Of a stretch of DNA of 64,000 nucleotides, positions 52,012 to 61,911 are shown one piece after another. A program made the translations under genes and the position numbers. Each line of letters opens with the position of its first letter. Within the stretch, counting starts at the first letter, position 1. The notes under the pieces are model-generated. The model was not told the DNA's origin. It saw nothing but the letters and a program-made list of their open reading frames with translations, and searched no databases. The DNA lies in assembly GCA_016873515.1 (NCBI GenBank), contig VGXB01000001.1, positions 62,001-126,000 of the forward strand, written 5' to 3'. The DNA is from Nitrospira sp. (GTDB lineage: Bacteria > Nitrospirota > Nitrospiria > Nitrospirales > Nitrospiraceae).

Positions 52012-52748
52012 TGATGAGGGATGGGCAAATCCGAGCGCGTGTCCAGACTCGCCACCGAGTCGTCGAACGTACCCTCATTATCGACCTTGGAGGACGAAGA
52101 CGCGTTCTCTCGTCTGCCCCGCACGGCGGTGGATTCACGCTGGCTTCGTATATTCTCAATCACCAAGTCGAGGCGCATCCCTCCGAGAACGGATGCCGGC
52201 CCACTCATTTTCCAAATCCCTCGCGCACCTTGAGAATCCTGGCGGACCGACTGGGGGTCGGCAAGGACACAGTTGGACTCATGACGGCGGTGCCAATGAC
52301 GCAACTGGTCAGGGCTCGGGCTCGTGTGGGAGATCTTTGGGTGGAGTGTTTCGCGACGGTCGGTGTCACGAATGCGGTGTGTGCAGGAGAGTGGCCCACG
52401 GCGCACACGCAGCGAAAGAGCACTGCGCACCCGGGCACGATCAATCTCATTCTCATTACGAACGGGCATCTGTCGCATGCAGCACTGGTTGGTACGGTGC
52501 AAGTCGCCACTGAGGCCAAAACTGGCCTATTGCGCGAGTACGCGGTGCCGAGTTGTCAGAGCCAAGCCACGGCCACAGGAACCGGCACGGATGCCGTCGT
52601 GATTGCCAGTCAGCTGCGTGGGCAGGGGCCACTGTATCAGTATAGTGGAACACACACCATTATAGGGGCGTTGATGGGACAGGTCGTTGCCCACTGTGTT
52701 GCCGAGGGACTTGAAAAGGCTAAAGCATGGCAAAAGCGACATCAATGA
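52008..52748 (+). CDS. cbiZ: Adenosylcobinamide amidohydrolase (cobinamide salvage)
   Basis: GLMTAVPMTQLVRARA...VGVTNAVCAGE...GTINLILITNGHLSHAALVGTVQVATEAKTGLL...SQATATGTGTDAVVIAS. Confidence 0.88.
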   Translation: MMMRDGQIRARVQTRHRVVERTLIIDLGGRRRVLSSAPHGGGFTLASYILNHQVEAHPSENGCRPTHFPNPSRTLRILADRLGVGKDTVGLMTAVPMTQLVRARARVGDLWVECFATVGVTNAVCAGEWPTAHTQRKSTAHPGTINLILITNGHLSHAALVGTVQVATEAKTGLLREYAVPSCQSQATATGTGTDAVVIASQLRGQGPLYQYSGTHTIIGALMGQVVAHCVAEGLEKAKAWQKRHQ

Positions 52749-53130
52749 AGGGGGAGGCGCTGGCTGTGCTCAGCGCCGGATCGGACGTCGACACGAATCG
52801 CATTGCCACGGTGCTATGCGGGCTCTTTGTCCGCGCCGGTCTCCAGGGCACGCCCTTGCAGGCGCAGAATATGTCGAATAATCCCTGTGTCACATGGGAC
52901 GGGAAAGAAATCGGCCTTGCGCCGGGACTGGAAGCACAGGCGTCCGCCTCGATCCTGAGGCTGATATGAACTCGATTGTACTCAGGCCTGACTGGGCCCG
53001 ATGCGCGCAAATCGTCGTGCAGGGAAAGGTTTGCAGGAAGGCGGACGCACAGGACTATTTCACGCACAAGACGCAGGTGGTCGACCCGTCCGGCCTGTGC
53101 CGACCCCGGGGTTTATTGAATGCGCCATGC
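52727..53130 (+). pseudogene. cobQ: Truncated/frameshifted cobyric acid synthase
   Basis: LFVRAGLQGTPLQAQNMSNNPCVTWDGKEIGLAPGLEAQASA, then in another frame EADMNSIVLRPDWARCAQIVVQGKVCRKADAQDYF; no downstream CobQ body. Confidence 0.82.
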
Positions 53131-53632
53131 CAGTACTGCGGGCGTTGGAAGCGGTGGAGCGCAGTCTGCGTGATCTTGGCAGCATCGACGAAGAATTTCT
53201 GAAAGAAGTGCAGGACGGGATTCTAATTATAACGGAGCAACTCCGGCCGTTGCGCCCGCAAGGCGCAACCGATGTCGTCACCTCGTCTCAGCTAGCGTCG
53301 CGCGCAGCTCATGTTTCGCACTGAAAGAGGTGACCGAGACGATTTCTGCAGCGACGATCACGACTTTTTCCCAGGGCGTGCTGTTGTTTCTGAGTGCGGC
53401 GGCCTACCGAAAAGACGAGACATTGCCGTAACGATTGCAGAGTGCAGAAGGACGCATTCAATCGTGGCCCCCCATGGCGGAACAGTGCGTGACGCTCGTC
53501 AATATTTCTTTATCTCAGCTGGTCACACCGATGGGCTGTTTATTGTCATGGGATCTGACTTGTGATGGGGTTTGGATCTGGCAGGTGATCCCGTTATAAT
53601 GCCGACCTCCAACGGATCGTCGGAGGCCACAC

Positions 53633-54178
53633 GTGCCCAAGCTCATTACCGCACATTACCCTGGACAAGTCGACAAACAGGCGCGTGAGTATGTGCGGAC
53701 ATTTATTCTTTTTCCGTCCGGCATTGTGGGATTATTTTGTTTAGTCAGTGGAATCGGTGGCTTGGGATACCAATGGATGGCGACCGACACGTATTCCTGG
53801 ACCACCTTTGCCGCGAGCTCGATGCTGATTTTGGTTGGCGTAGTCCTCGGTATTGCCCAAACGTCGTACCACCGGTTCATATTTGCAAAATTTCCAGAGG
53901 TTTGGGCGGCTCGGATGAGCGCCCGAATGAAGCAGCGGGCGGGGGGGAACCGGGTGCGGATGAAAAAGGAAACGCCGGCCCAATCGATCGAGCATCCCGG
54001 ACGCCAACTGATTCCGGTGGCCTATCTCGCCGGTGTTGCGCTTTTGGTGGGGAGCGGGGTGGCGGGGATCGTGTATGGAGAGGTCCATCCGATCCCGGCG
54101 GTACTTATGCCATGGGCGGGATTCTATTGGGCGAAACTGTTCCTTTGGCGGCGTGTGATTATGCCGGAGAAACCGTAA
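53633..54178 (+). CDS. Integral membrane protein of unknown function
   Basis: GTG start; four hydrophobic segments; convergent with lpxD. Confidence 0.6.
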   Translation: MPKLITAHYPGQVDKQAREYVRTFILFPSGIVGLFCLVSGIGGLGYQWMATDTYSWTTFAASSMLILVGVVLGIAQTSYHRFIFAKFPEVWAARMSARMKQRAGGNRVRMKKETPAQSIEHPGRQLIPVAYLAGVALLVGSGVAGIVYGEVHPIPAVLMPWAGFYWAKLFLWRRVIMPEKP

Positions 54179-54185
54179 CTAATGA

Positions 54186-55274
54186 TTATTTTGCACGGGG
54201 CGCTCTGGCCTTCTTGGCTGGCGTTCGGCGCAGGGATTGCTCCAGCTGCTCCACTCGCTCCACCAAGTTTCGAACTTGCTGATTGATCTCCGGGAGATGA
54301 TGAATGACGCCCTGAACTTTCAGCGCCCGTTCGCGCAGAAGGGCAGGAGTTCCTCCGACGATCTGACTCGATTCCACGCTGCGATTGACTCCTGATTTGG
54401 CGGCGATCATGACGTGATCGCCGATCGTGATATGGTCCGAGAGGCCGGCTTGTCCGCCAATGATCACATGGTGGCCGATGGTCGTACTGCCAGCGATCCC
54501 CACCTGGGCAACCAAAATACAATGTTCGCCCACGGTTACGTTATGTGCCACCTGGACTAAATTGTCGACTTTGGTCCCTTGTTTGATCTGCGTGACCCCA
54601 AGGGTGGCACGATCGACGGTCACGTTCGCACCTAGCTCCACATCGTCTTCAATGACCACACTGCCAAGCTGAGGTATTTTCTGATGGCGGCCCTGGTGCT
54701 GGACATAGCCGAATCCATCAGCTCCGATGACGGTGCCGCTGTGCACAATCACACGAGCTCCCAGCGAGCAACCTTCCCGTACTACCACGTTTGGATAGAG
54801 CACACAATCGTCTCCGATTGTAGAGTCTGACCCCACGAAGACGCCAGGATAGAGTGTGACGCGGGCGCCGATGGTGACGCGGTCACCGAGGGTCACGAAT
54901 GGCCAGATTGACGGATCGGCTCCAATGGTAACGCCGGTGCCTTGCGTGATTCCGTCGGCGACGCCGCGAGGCGGAGTTGGTCGTACGTACAACTGTTGTG
55001 CCACCATGGCAAACGCCATCAAGGGATGTTCCACGACGATTTGTGGAATCGTCAGTTCCGGCACATGACGATGAATCAGTACCGCGGCGGCTTGAAATCC
55101 GTCCGGCAGCTTCAGCGCTTTGTCGTTGACAATGAACGACAGGGCTTGTGGGGTCGCTTCGGAGAGACTCGCCAATTCCGAAATCGCCGTGTTTTCGTCG
55201 CCATGGATGGTTCCGCCAATAAGTTGGTGGATTTGGGTCAGGGAAATCGAAATGGGCAGCTTCGGCAAGGCCAT
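54186..55274 (-). CDS. lpxD: UDP-3-O-(acyl)glucosamine N-acyltransferase
   Basis: Left-handed beta-helix hexapeptide repeats; DGFGYVQHQGRHQKIPQLGSVVIEDDVELGANVTVDRATLG. Confidence 0.95.
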   Translation of the reverse strand: MALPKLPISISLTQIHQLIGGTIHGDENTAISELASLSEATPQALSFIVNDKALKLPDGFQAAAVLIHRHVPELTIPQIVVEHPLMAFAMVAQQLYVRPTPPRGVADGITQGTGVTIGADPSIWPFVTLGDRVTIGARVTLYPGVFVGSDSTIGDDCVLYPNVVVREGCSLGARVIVHSGTVIGADGFGYVQHQGRHQKIPQLGSVVIEDDVELGANVTVDRATLGVTQIKQGTKVDNLVQVAHNVTVGEHCILVAQVGIAGSTTIGHHVIIGGQAGLSDHITIGDHVMIAAKSGVNRSVESSQIVGGTPALLRERALKVQGVIHHLPEINQQVRNLVERVEQLEQSLRRTPAKKARAPRAK

Positions 55275-55281
55275 GGTGTTA

Positions 55282-55716
55282 TTACCTCTTTTTGCTCGTA
55301 CTCGCCTTGGGAGTTGGTTTCGCAGCCAGTTTCTTGGTGGAAGAGGATGCCGCTTTCGTCTTCGTCGTGGATTTCACTCCTGATCGAGTCGAGGCTGTTG
55401 CAGGCGTTTGGGCTGCAGGTTTAGCGGCGGATGTGGGTGCGGCTTTAGCCAGAACCTTCGGTGCGGCGCTGGGGGAAACCAGCCGCTCGTGTACGTAGGC
55501 GGCGACTGATCCAACGGTGCTCAACCCCACGAGGTCCTGATCGGGAATCTGAATCTTGAAACGGTCTTCGATTTCAAAGAGTAACTCGATGACGGCCACC
55601 GAATCGAGTCCGAGATCGTCTCGGAGATGATGGGATTCCGTGATAGAGGCCGCATCACGCTTCAGATAGGTGGCCAGAGATTGAATGATTTGCTGTGTAA
55701 CCGTGAGATCGGCCAT
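55282..55716 (-). CDS. Acyl carrier protein with long Ala/Lys/Ser/Thr-rich C-terminal tail
   Basis: DDLGLDSVAVIELLFEIEDRF phosphopantetheine site; tail SAAPKVLAKAAPTSAAKPAAQTPATASTRSGVKSTTKTKAASSSTKKLAAKPTPKASTSKKR. Confidence 0.88.
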   Translation of the reverse strand: MADLTVTQQIIQSLATYLKRDAASITESHHLRDDLGLDSVAVIELLFEIEDRFKIQIPDQDLVGLSTVGSVAAYVHERLVSPSAAPKVLAKAAPTSAAKPAAQTPATASTRSGVKSTTKTKAASSSTKKLAAKPTPKASTSKKR

Positions 55717-55873
55717 TATGGATACTCCTTGGTGGACGCGAACGTCCCGTCAGCGTGTTGCGGGACATTCAGAACAATTGAAAAATGTGTGAGAGTGCAT
55801 GGGGGATTGCCGGGTTCTGTCATCCTGGTAAGTCAAAGGGGCGCTCCATGGGATATCCATCAATGCTGGCCCC

Positions 55874-57130
55874 TCATGCCGCGAACTTCTTCAGAACCAC
55901 CGTTGCGTTGTTGCTACCGAATCCGAATGAATTCACAAGAGCCGCGCGAATCTTGCGCCGCTGAGCCTGTCGGCTGATGCCGTCCAAACGGCAATCAGGA
56001 TCGGGGTCGTCATAGTTCAAGGTGGGATGGATCTGCTCGGTGTGAATTGCTAAGGACGACGCGATGGCACCCAGGGCTCCGGCCGCGCCGAGCGTATGGC
56101 CGACCAGCGACTTAGTCGCGCTGACCGCGATGGCATTCGCACGGGTTTTAAAGAGCCGCTTGATCGCCCTGACCTCCACCTGATCGCCGATGGGCGTCGA
56201 TGTCGCATGGGCATTCACGTAGTCCACGTTCGCTGGTGTCAGGCCAGCTGAATCCAGGGCAATTTTCATGGTTGTCGCAATTTCTTCGCCGTCTTCTTTG
56301 GGAATGACCATATGATAGGCTTCACTCGTTGCGCCGTATCCGGCGAGTTCCGCATACACGCGCGCATTTCGTTTTTTGGCGTGCGCCAAAGATTCCACGA
56401 TCAAAGCGCCGGCTCCCTCACCCATGACGAAGCCGTCGCGCTGTCGGTCAAAGGGGCGTGACGCGCGCTGCGGCGTGTCGTTGTACTTGGTTGAAAGGGC
56501 GCGCAAGGAGCAAAAGCCTGCAAATACAAGTGGGGTGATGCTGGCATCGGCTCCCGCGACAATGACGACGTCGGCTTGGCCCGTTCGGATGCAATACAGA
56601 GCCTGCCCCAATGCATGGGCGCTGGATGAACAGGCAGTCGAGATCGTGAGATTCGGGCCTTTAGCGCCATAGGCCATGGCCACGATGCCGGATGCGGAAT
56701 TGAGTGTGATCGTGGGAATAAAATTGGGATGCACGCGATTTGGTTTTTGCGTTTTGAAGAGCTGAGTGATCTCCCGTTCTCCCATGACCATGCCTCCCAT
56801 CCCCGCTCCGACCATCACACCGACACGGTACGGCGACTCCCTGGCCATCACAATGTCGGCGTCAGCGAGGGCCTCCTTTGCGGCCACCAGTGCGAATTGG
56901 GCATAGCGGTCCACACGATTGCTCTGGTTTGCTGGCAGATATTGTTCCGGTGAAAAGTTATGGACTTGTCCTGCGACGTTCGAACGGTAATCGGCCATCA
57001 AAAACGGTTCAAACGATGTAATGGCGGTAATGCCAGAACGGCCGGCAAGGGCGGTTTTCCAGAACTCACTCACACCGATCCCAATGGAGGAGACGACGCC
57101 CAGACCGGTAATCACCACTCGCGAGCTCAT
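55874..57130 (-). CDS. fabF: Beta-ketoacyl-ACP synthase II-like
   Basis: MSSRVVITGLGVVSSIGIGVSEFWK, active site STACSSSAHALGQA, NAHATSTPIGDQVE, SLVGHTLGAAG. Confidence 0.92.
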   Translation of the reverse strand: MSSRVVITGLGVVSSIGIGVSEFWKTALAGRSGITAITSFEPFLMADYRSNVAGQVHNFSPEQYLPANQSNRVDRYAQFALVAAKEALADADIVMARESPYRVGVMVGAGMGGMVMGEREITQLFKTQKPNRVHPNFIPTITLNSASGIVAMAYGAKGPNLTISTACSSSAHALGQALYCIRTGQADVVIVAGADASITPLVFAGFCSLRALSTKYNDTPQRASRPFDRQRDGFVMGEGAGALIVESLAHAKKRNARVYAELAGYGATSEAYHMVIPKEDGEEIATTMKIALDSAGLTPANVDYVNAHATSTPIGDQVEVRAIKRLFKTRANAIAVSATKSLVGHTLGAAGALGAIASSLAIHTEQIHPTLNYDDPDPDCRLDGISRQAQRRKIRAALVNSFGFGSNNATVVLKKFAA

Positions 57131-57207
57131 AATACGATTCTCCTTTGCAGCCGTACGCGTGCTCTACTTACCGGAAGCGCGGAAAGCAGTCAACTGGGAA
57201 CGATGGG

Positions 57208-58299
57208 CTAGTGGCGCACTTTGAGCAAGAGGTAGAGCCCAAAACTGGCGAACAGAATGTTGGCCATCCACCCGGCCAGCATAGGTGCCAGCGCCCCTCC
57301 CCGGCCCAGTGCAATCGAGACGGAATGCGTCGTCCAGTAACAAAATCCCACGATGAATGCTTGGCCGATTCCTGCGGCCATGCCACCCCCGCGGACTCCG
57401 CTTCGCCGCAAGGCTAGCGCGATGCCGACCAGAACCATGATCACGGTAACCAGTGGAAACGCGAGTCGAGCGTAATAGTCCGTGAGTAACCTCGAGAACG
57501 GTATGCCTTTAGGCTGGAGCCGGTCGACGTAATTGCGGATCTCCTGGAAGGTCATGGTTTCGGCGTTACCGGTCAGCGATGAGGAAAAATCATCAGGAAT
57601 TAATGGAATAGCTGCCGGGTGCTTAGTGAAGGTGCCCAGCGTCGTGACATGGTCTGGCTGAAAGAGCCGGCGGGTCCCGTTAAAGAGCGTCCAGTGGCCC
57701 GCGCTGTACTGCGCTATCTCGGCCTCAACAAGCTGGTCGAGCTGAAAGGCTTGGTTGAAGTGGAAGAGTTGGATGCCATGGATTGTCCCACCTCCGGTGT
57801 CAATACCGTGAATCTGCATCAGCGTATCGGTGCTGATACGGGCCCATGGCTGGATGGGTTTGCTGATTAAAGGGACCGACTTTTTCTCGATATGGACGAG
57901 GCGAACTTCTTCGGCTTTTCCCGAAGCGATCGGGATGATTGAAGAGCTGAAGGCGAGCAGAATGACGGACATGAACGATGCAAATAAGAGGAAGGGAGAC
58001 GTCATCCAGAGAAGGCTGACCCCGCAGCTACGCAAAGCGGTGATCTCGTTGGTCCTGGCGAGTAAGCCCAGCGTAAGGAGCGTGGCAACCAGGACGGCGA
58101 ACGGCACGACTTGAAAGGCGATGGCAGGAATTTTGAGCGCGAAATAGATCAGAATCGGGCCTACCCCCGTATCATATCGCAGAAATCGCCGGATCTTTTC
58201 AAGAAAGTCGATTACTACATAAATGGTCATGAGCCCGGCAAAGCACATCGAAAAAATCTTGGCGTATTCGCGCAGGATATATCGGAAGAGTATGGTCAT
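57208..58299 (-). CDS. lptG: LPS export permease LptG
   Basis: MTILFRYILREYAKIFSMCFAGLMTIYVVIDFLEK; six-TM LptF/G fold. Confidence 0.9.
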   Translation of the reverse strand: MTILFRYILREYAKIFSMCFAGLMTIYVVIDFLEKIRRFLRYDTGVGPILIYFALKIPAIAFQVVPFAVLVATLLTLGLLARTNEITALRSCGVSLLWMTSPFLLFASFMSVILLAFSSSIIPIASGKAEEVRLVHIEKKSVPLISKPIQPWARISTDTLMQIHGIDTGGGTIHGIQLFHFNQAFQLDQLVEAEIAQYSAGHWTLFNGTRRLFQPDHVTTLGTFTKHPAAIPLIPDDFSSSLTGNAETMTFQEIRNYVDRLQPKGIPFSRLLTDYYARLAFPLVTVIMVLVGIALALRRSGVRGGGMAAGIGQAFIVGFCYWTTHSVSIALGRGGALAPMLAGWMANILFASFGLYLLLKVRH

Positions 58300-58304
58300 G
58301 GCAT

Positions 58305-59543
58305 CTACTGGCGGCTCATCTTGCGATACAACCCAATGGTGGTGGCAATGAAGATGATGTTCGGTCCCCAGGCGCCTGCAAACGGTCCGATCCACGCCGT
58401 GGTGACCAGAAAGTCACAGGCCACGTTGAGCAAATAGAAGATTACGATGATGAGCACACCGACGGCAAACCCGCCGATACGCCCGGATCGCTTCGACACG
58501 ATTCCCACCGGCACTCCCAATAGGCAAAACACCAGCGACGCCGTGGGAAAGGCCAGGTCTTTGTAATATTCCATGAGCCGGCGCAGCCCGGTCGTATCTG
58601 CACCATCGGATTTCTGGATCATTGTCATGATTTGCTCGTAGGTTGGGCGTTCTTCCGTCGCGGCATAACTGCTCAGGCTCAGACTGATCCGAATGTCATA
58701 ATTCGAGAACGAGGCGAATCGGTATTGATCGGCCTGATCCGGCTTGGTGTGAATGACTCCGTTGACCAGCCTCAGGGCCACCTGGTTATTCACGTGGTCC
58801 ATGAACACCTGATATTCTTCTGCCACGATGATACGAGGTTCCTTCGGGGTCCGTTCGTCGGACACGAAAATACCCTTCGCGGGTTGTCCGTCGACGGACT
58901 CCGGTACGTAGATGACCATATGGGGAATCGGTTCATTGAATGTACCTCGCTCCAGCGCAAGCACAAGCTGATCCTTTAGAAGATTCAACGCCACTTTCTT
59001 GAGGTTCAGCGAGCTCCATGGCTGCCCCCATTGGGCCAGCGCAAGTGTGAGCCCAAACACCGCGAGGGAAAAGAGCACGACTGGTTGTGACAAGCGGAAC
59101 AGACTCAGTCCCGCGGCGCGCATAGCTACGAGTTCCTTGTCATATGACAAGCGTCCAAACGCGGTGATCGAGGCGATGAGGCCGGCGATCGGCAAAGTCA
59201 GTACCAGGCCGGATGGGAGCAGCATGGCGATGACTTTCAAGACTGCCCAGAGGCCGACTCCTTTCGAGACCAACAGTTCGACCAGACGCAACAGTTCCCG
59301 AGTCAGCATAACGAAACACAGCGCACCGAGGCTGAGGCCAAATGGCGAGAGGAGCTCCGTAAAAATGTACCGATCAAGCAGCGTTCGTAGGATCACGGGA
59401 TTCTTGTGGTCGAGGTGCCGAGGACACTCACTATAGGGGAGTCTCGTGTCCTTGTAAATATTGGGGAAGAAAGCAGCAGACGAAAGATGGGCTTGACAGA
59501 TCAAGACCCCTATGGTACATGCAGCGCGAAATTTGATAATCAC
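58305..59543 (-). CDS. lptF: LPS export permease LptF (true start probably downstream of the ORF start)
   Basis: LLDRYIFTELLSPFGLSLGALCFVMLTRELLRLVELLVSKGV; adjacent to lptG. Confidence 0.88.
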   Translation of the reverse strand: MIIKFRAACTIGVLICQAHLSSAAFFPNIYKDTRLPYSECPRHLDHKNPVILRTLLDRYIFTELLSPFGLSLGALCFVMLTRELLRLVELLVSKGVGLWAVLKVIAMLLPSGLVLTLPIAGLIASITAFGRLSYDKELVAMRAAGLSLFRLSQPVVLFSLAVFGLTLALAQWGQPWSSLNLKKVALNLLKDQLVLALERGTFNEPIPHMVIYVPESVDGQPAKGIFVSDERTPKEPRIIVAEEYQVFMDHVNNQVALRLVNGVIHTKPDQADQYRFASFSNYDIRISLSLSSYAATEERPTYEQIMTMIQKSDGADTTGLRRLMEYYKDLAFPTASLVFCLLGVPVGIVSKRSGRIGGFAVGVLIIVIFYLLNVACDFLVTTAWIGPFAGAWGPNIIFIATTIGLYRKMSRQ

Positions 59544-59697
59544 GATGGGGGCCGTGAGTGATGCAACTCTTCGTCAGATGCCCCTTGGTCGCTCCCACCC
59601 GGAGATTCGCATCTTACCATTCTGTTCGTATTTTTAACGCAGGGTTGAATGACTGCGCAGTGTAACTGTTCGTAGTCATTGAGGAAAGGAGTGGCTT

Positions 59698-59916
59698 GTG
59701 AAGACAAAAGGGACGGTTAAGTGGTTCAATGATCGGAAGGGGTTCGGGTTCATCCGTCTTGATGGCGGAGAAGACGTTTTTGTACATTATTCCGCGCTGC
59801 AGGGAGATGGGTTTAAGAGCCTCAAGGAAGGTGAGAACGTCGAGTTCGACATTGTCCAAGGCGCCAAGGGACCTCAAGCCGCCAATGTGCTGAAGGCGGC
59901 CGCGGCAAGCTCCTGA
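59698..59916 (+). CDS. csp: Cold-shock protein
   Basis: [45 protein letters not shown] motifs, GTG start. Confidence 0.96.
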   Translation: MKTKGTVKWFNDRKGFGFIRLDGGEDVFVHYSALQGDGFKSLKEGENVEFDIVQGAKGPQAANVLKAAAASS

Positions 59917-60204
59917 AGTATCTACTGAGTCATCAACGATAGCTCGGGTCTTTCCCTTATGGGAGGGGCCGTGCAGCACATCGTCGCGTGTGTGTTCGAT
60001 TCAGGCATTTTCTCGACAAAACTCCTGAAGATTGTTCGCATCACCGTACTTCTCAGAGGAGGGAGGTACGGTGACGTCTGACCGCACCAGAGTTCTGCAA
60101 CATGCACAACTACGGGTTGCACGGAGGGAGTATAGTGAGGTCATGTCAAAATGGAAAACCCCTGGCCTCGGATACATCTCACGATTGCCGTCCTCACAAT
60201 TCCG

Positions 60205-60529
60205 TCAGCGATCTGTATCTGAAACGGCATGCGATCTCAGAAGCGACCGCGACCTTTCGGTAAGTCGCGAAAGCATTTCACGCCGAAGGCGTGAGGTTCA
60301 AGGGCATTGTCGCATCTAAGCAGGTACTCAAATGCAACCCGAATCGGTTGACAAGCTATCGGCAGTTGGGAGGCCTAAATTCGAAACGCGGTTTTGTGAG
60401 CAGCGCGGTTCTAGATTATCTGATACTGGCCAAGCACTATTGCAATGAGCGCAAGACGAAAGAGGTGCTCGACATCGAGGGTTTGGAGATGATCCTTGCC
60501 GACCCTCGTTGCCATGGGACCAAAGGTTA
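60205..60529 (+). pseudogene. Relic of a TPR-like protein
   Basis: LYLKRHAISEATATFR*VAKAFHAEG[fs]FKGIVASKQVLKCNPNRLTSYRQLGGLNSKRGFVSSAVLDYLILAKHYCNERKTKEVLDIEGLEMILADP: TPR-like helices interrupted by stop/frameshift. Confidence 0.6.
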
Positions 60530-60701
60530 GGCCAGTCGGTACGGCCTCGCCTTGTTGTATGGAGCCGCAGCGCAATGGGGAAAGGTCGTCGCGACATTCC
60601 AAACCATTCCGTTCTTTCACGACGTGCCGCAGCGACTGGCCATCCGCAAGGCCCATCGCGCATCGGAAGGCGTGGGTCTGCGCCTGACTGATTTTTCATC
60701 G

Positions 60702-61658
60702 TCATCCAACCTGATTCGGGGCTGGGTTTCCGGACAAAACTGCCGCGATATTCGTCAGGCAGATCATGCCCATGCGTATGCGTGTCTCCAAGGTTGCGGA
60801 ACCGAGATGCGGAAGTAGTACGACGTTCGAGAGCCGTGACAATGTCGCATGAACGGCCGGTTCATGTTCATACACGTCCAAGCCTGCTCCAGCGATACGA
60901 CCGGTTTTCAGCGCAATTACAAGAGCGGCCTCGTCGATGACAGCCCCGCGTGAGGTGTTGAGTAGATAGGCCGTCGGTTTCATGTTTTGCAACTCGTGAG
61001 CGCCGATCAAATGACGGGTGGTGTCCGTGAGTGGGACATGGAGAGAGAGGAAGTCGGATTGCGTCAGTACCTCGTCGAGCGAGCACTGTGTCCATGAAAG
61101 GCCGGCAGGGATGGCGACGGGCCGACGGCTGGTATAGAGGACGGGCATACGAAATCCCGCCGCCCGCAAGGCAACGGCCTGACCGATTCGTCCCATGCCG
61201 ATGATGCCGAGTGTTTTGCCTGTGAGATTGCCCCCCAGCATTTGCGTGGGGGCCCAGCCGGGCCACTGGCCTGTTCTCAGCCATCGGTCTCCTTCAACCA
61301 CCCGTCGAGTGACCGCAAGCAGCAACGCCCACGTCAGATCCGCTGTGGCATCGGTGAGGATATCGGGCGTGTTGCTGACGACGATCCCTCTCTGACCGGC
61401 AGCGAACACATCGATGTTGTTGTAGCCCACTGCGTAGTTGGCGATGATCTTGAGGCGGGGGGCACAAGCCAGCAACGTGTCGTCTACGCACTCGGTGAGG
61501 GTCGTGATCACCGCATCCGCCTGGGAAAATCCTTGCTGGAGGTCTGGCCGCGAAGGGGAATGATCCGGCGGTTCATGAACAAGGGCATATCGCGCTCGGA
61601 TAGCGGTCATGATCGGATCCGGGAGGACACGTGCACAGTAGATTTTCGATCGAGCCAT
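60702..61658 (-). CDS. D-isomer-specific 2-hydroxyacid dehydrogenase (glyoxylate/hydroxypyruvate reductase-like)
   Basis: LKIIANYAVGYNNIDV, GKTLGIIGMGRIGQAVALRA, NTSRGAVIDEAALV. Confidence 0.92.
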   Translation of the reverse strand: MARSKIYCARVLPDPIMTAIRARYALVHEPPDHSPSRPDLQQGFSQADAVITTLTECVDDTLLACAPRLKIIANYAVGYNNIDVFAAGQRGIVVSNTPDILTDATADLTWALLLAVTRRVVEGDRWLRTGQWPGWAPTQMLGGNLTGKTLGIIGMGRIGQAVALRAAGFRMPVLYTSRRPVAIPAGLSWTQCSLDEVLTQSDFLSLHVPLTDTTRHLIGAHELQNMKPTAYLLNTSRGAVIDEAALVIALKTGRIAGAGLDVYEHEPAVHATLSRLSNVVLLPHLGSATLETRIRMGMICLTNIAAVLSGNPAPNQVG

Positions 61659-61874
61659 ACAAAAGATCCTTTCCGAGCGCGAACATTCTACGAAGTGTAC
61701 AGTCCGGCTACAACACCAGACAGCAGATGCAGAGGATGGTTCCGTTTGGGTTTCCCGGCGCTTGACAGGGGCGGTACGTGCGAGTAGTATAGACACACCT
61801 TTAACGCTCATCCAGTGAGGTGGGCAAGGAGTTGACTATGTGTGCAGGTTGTGCTCGTACTGGGTCCGACCAGC

Positions 61875-61911
61875 TAACCTTCTTGCCAGTGTAGGGCGGG
61901 AAGGTTTTTTT
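61875..61911 (+). terminator. Intrinsic terminator/attenuator immediately upstream of pyrR
   Basis: AACCTTCTTGCC...GGGCGGGAAGGTTTTTTT hairpin plus U-tract ending directly at the ATG at 61912. Confidence 0.75.

Noticed and set aside
53001-53324. ORF containing MPVLRALEAVERSLRDLGSIDEEFLKEVQDGILIITEQLRPLRPQ after the cobQ relic
   Set aside because: Helical and protein-like, but no family recognised and it overlaps the relic; left uncalled.
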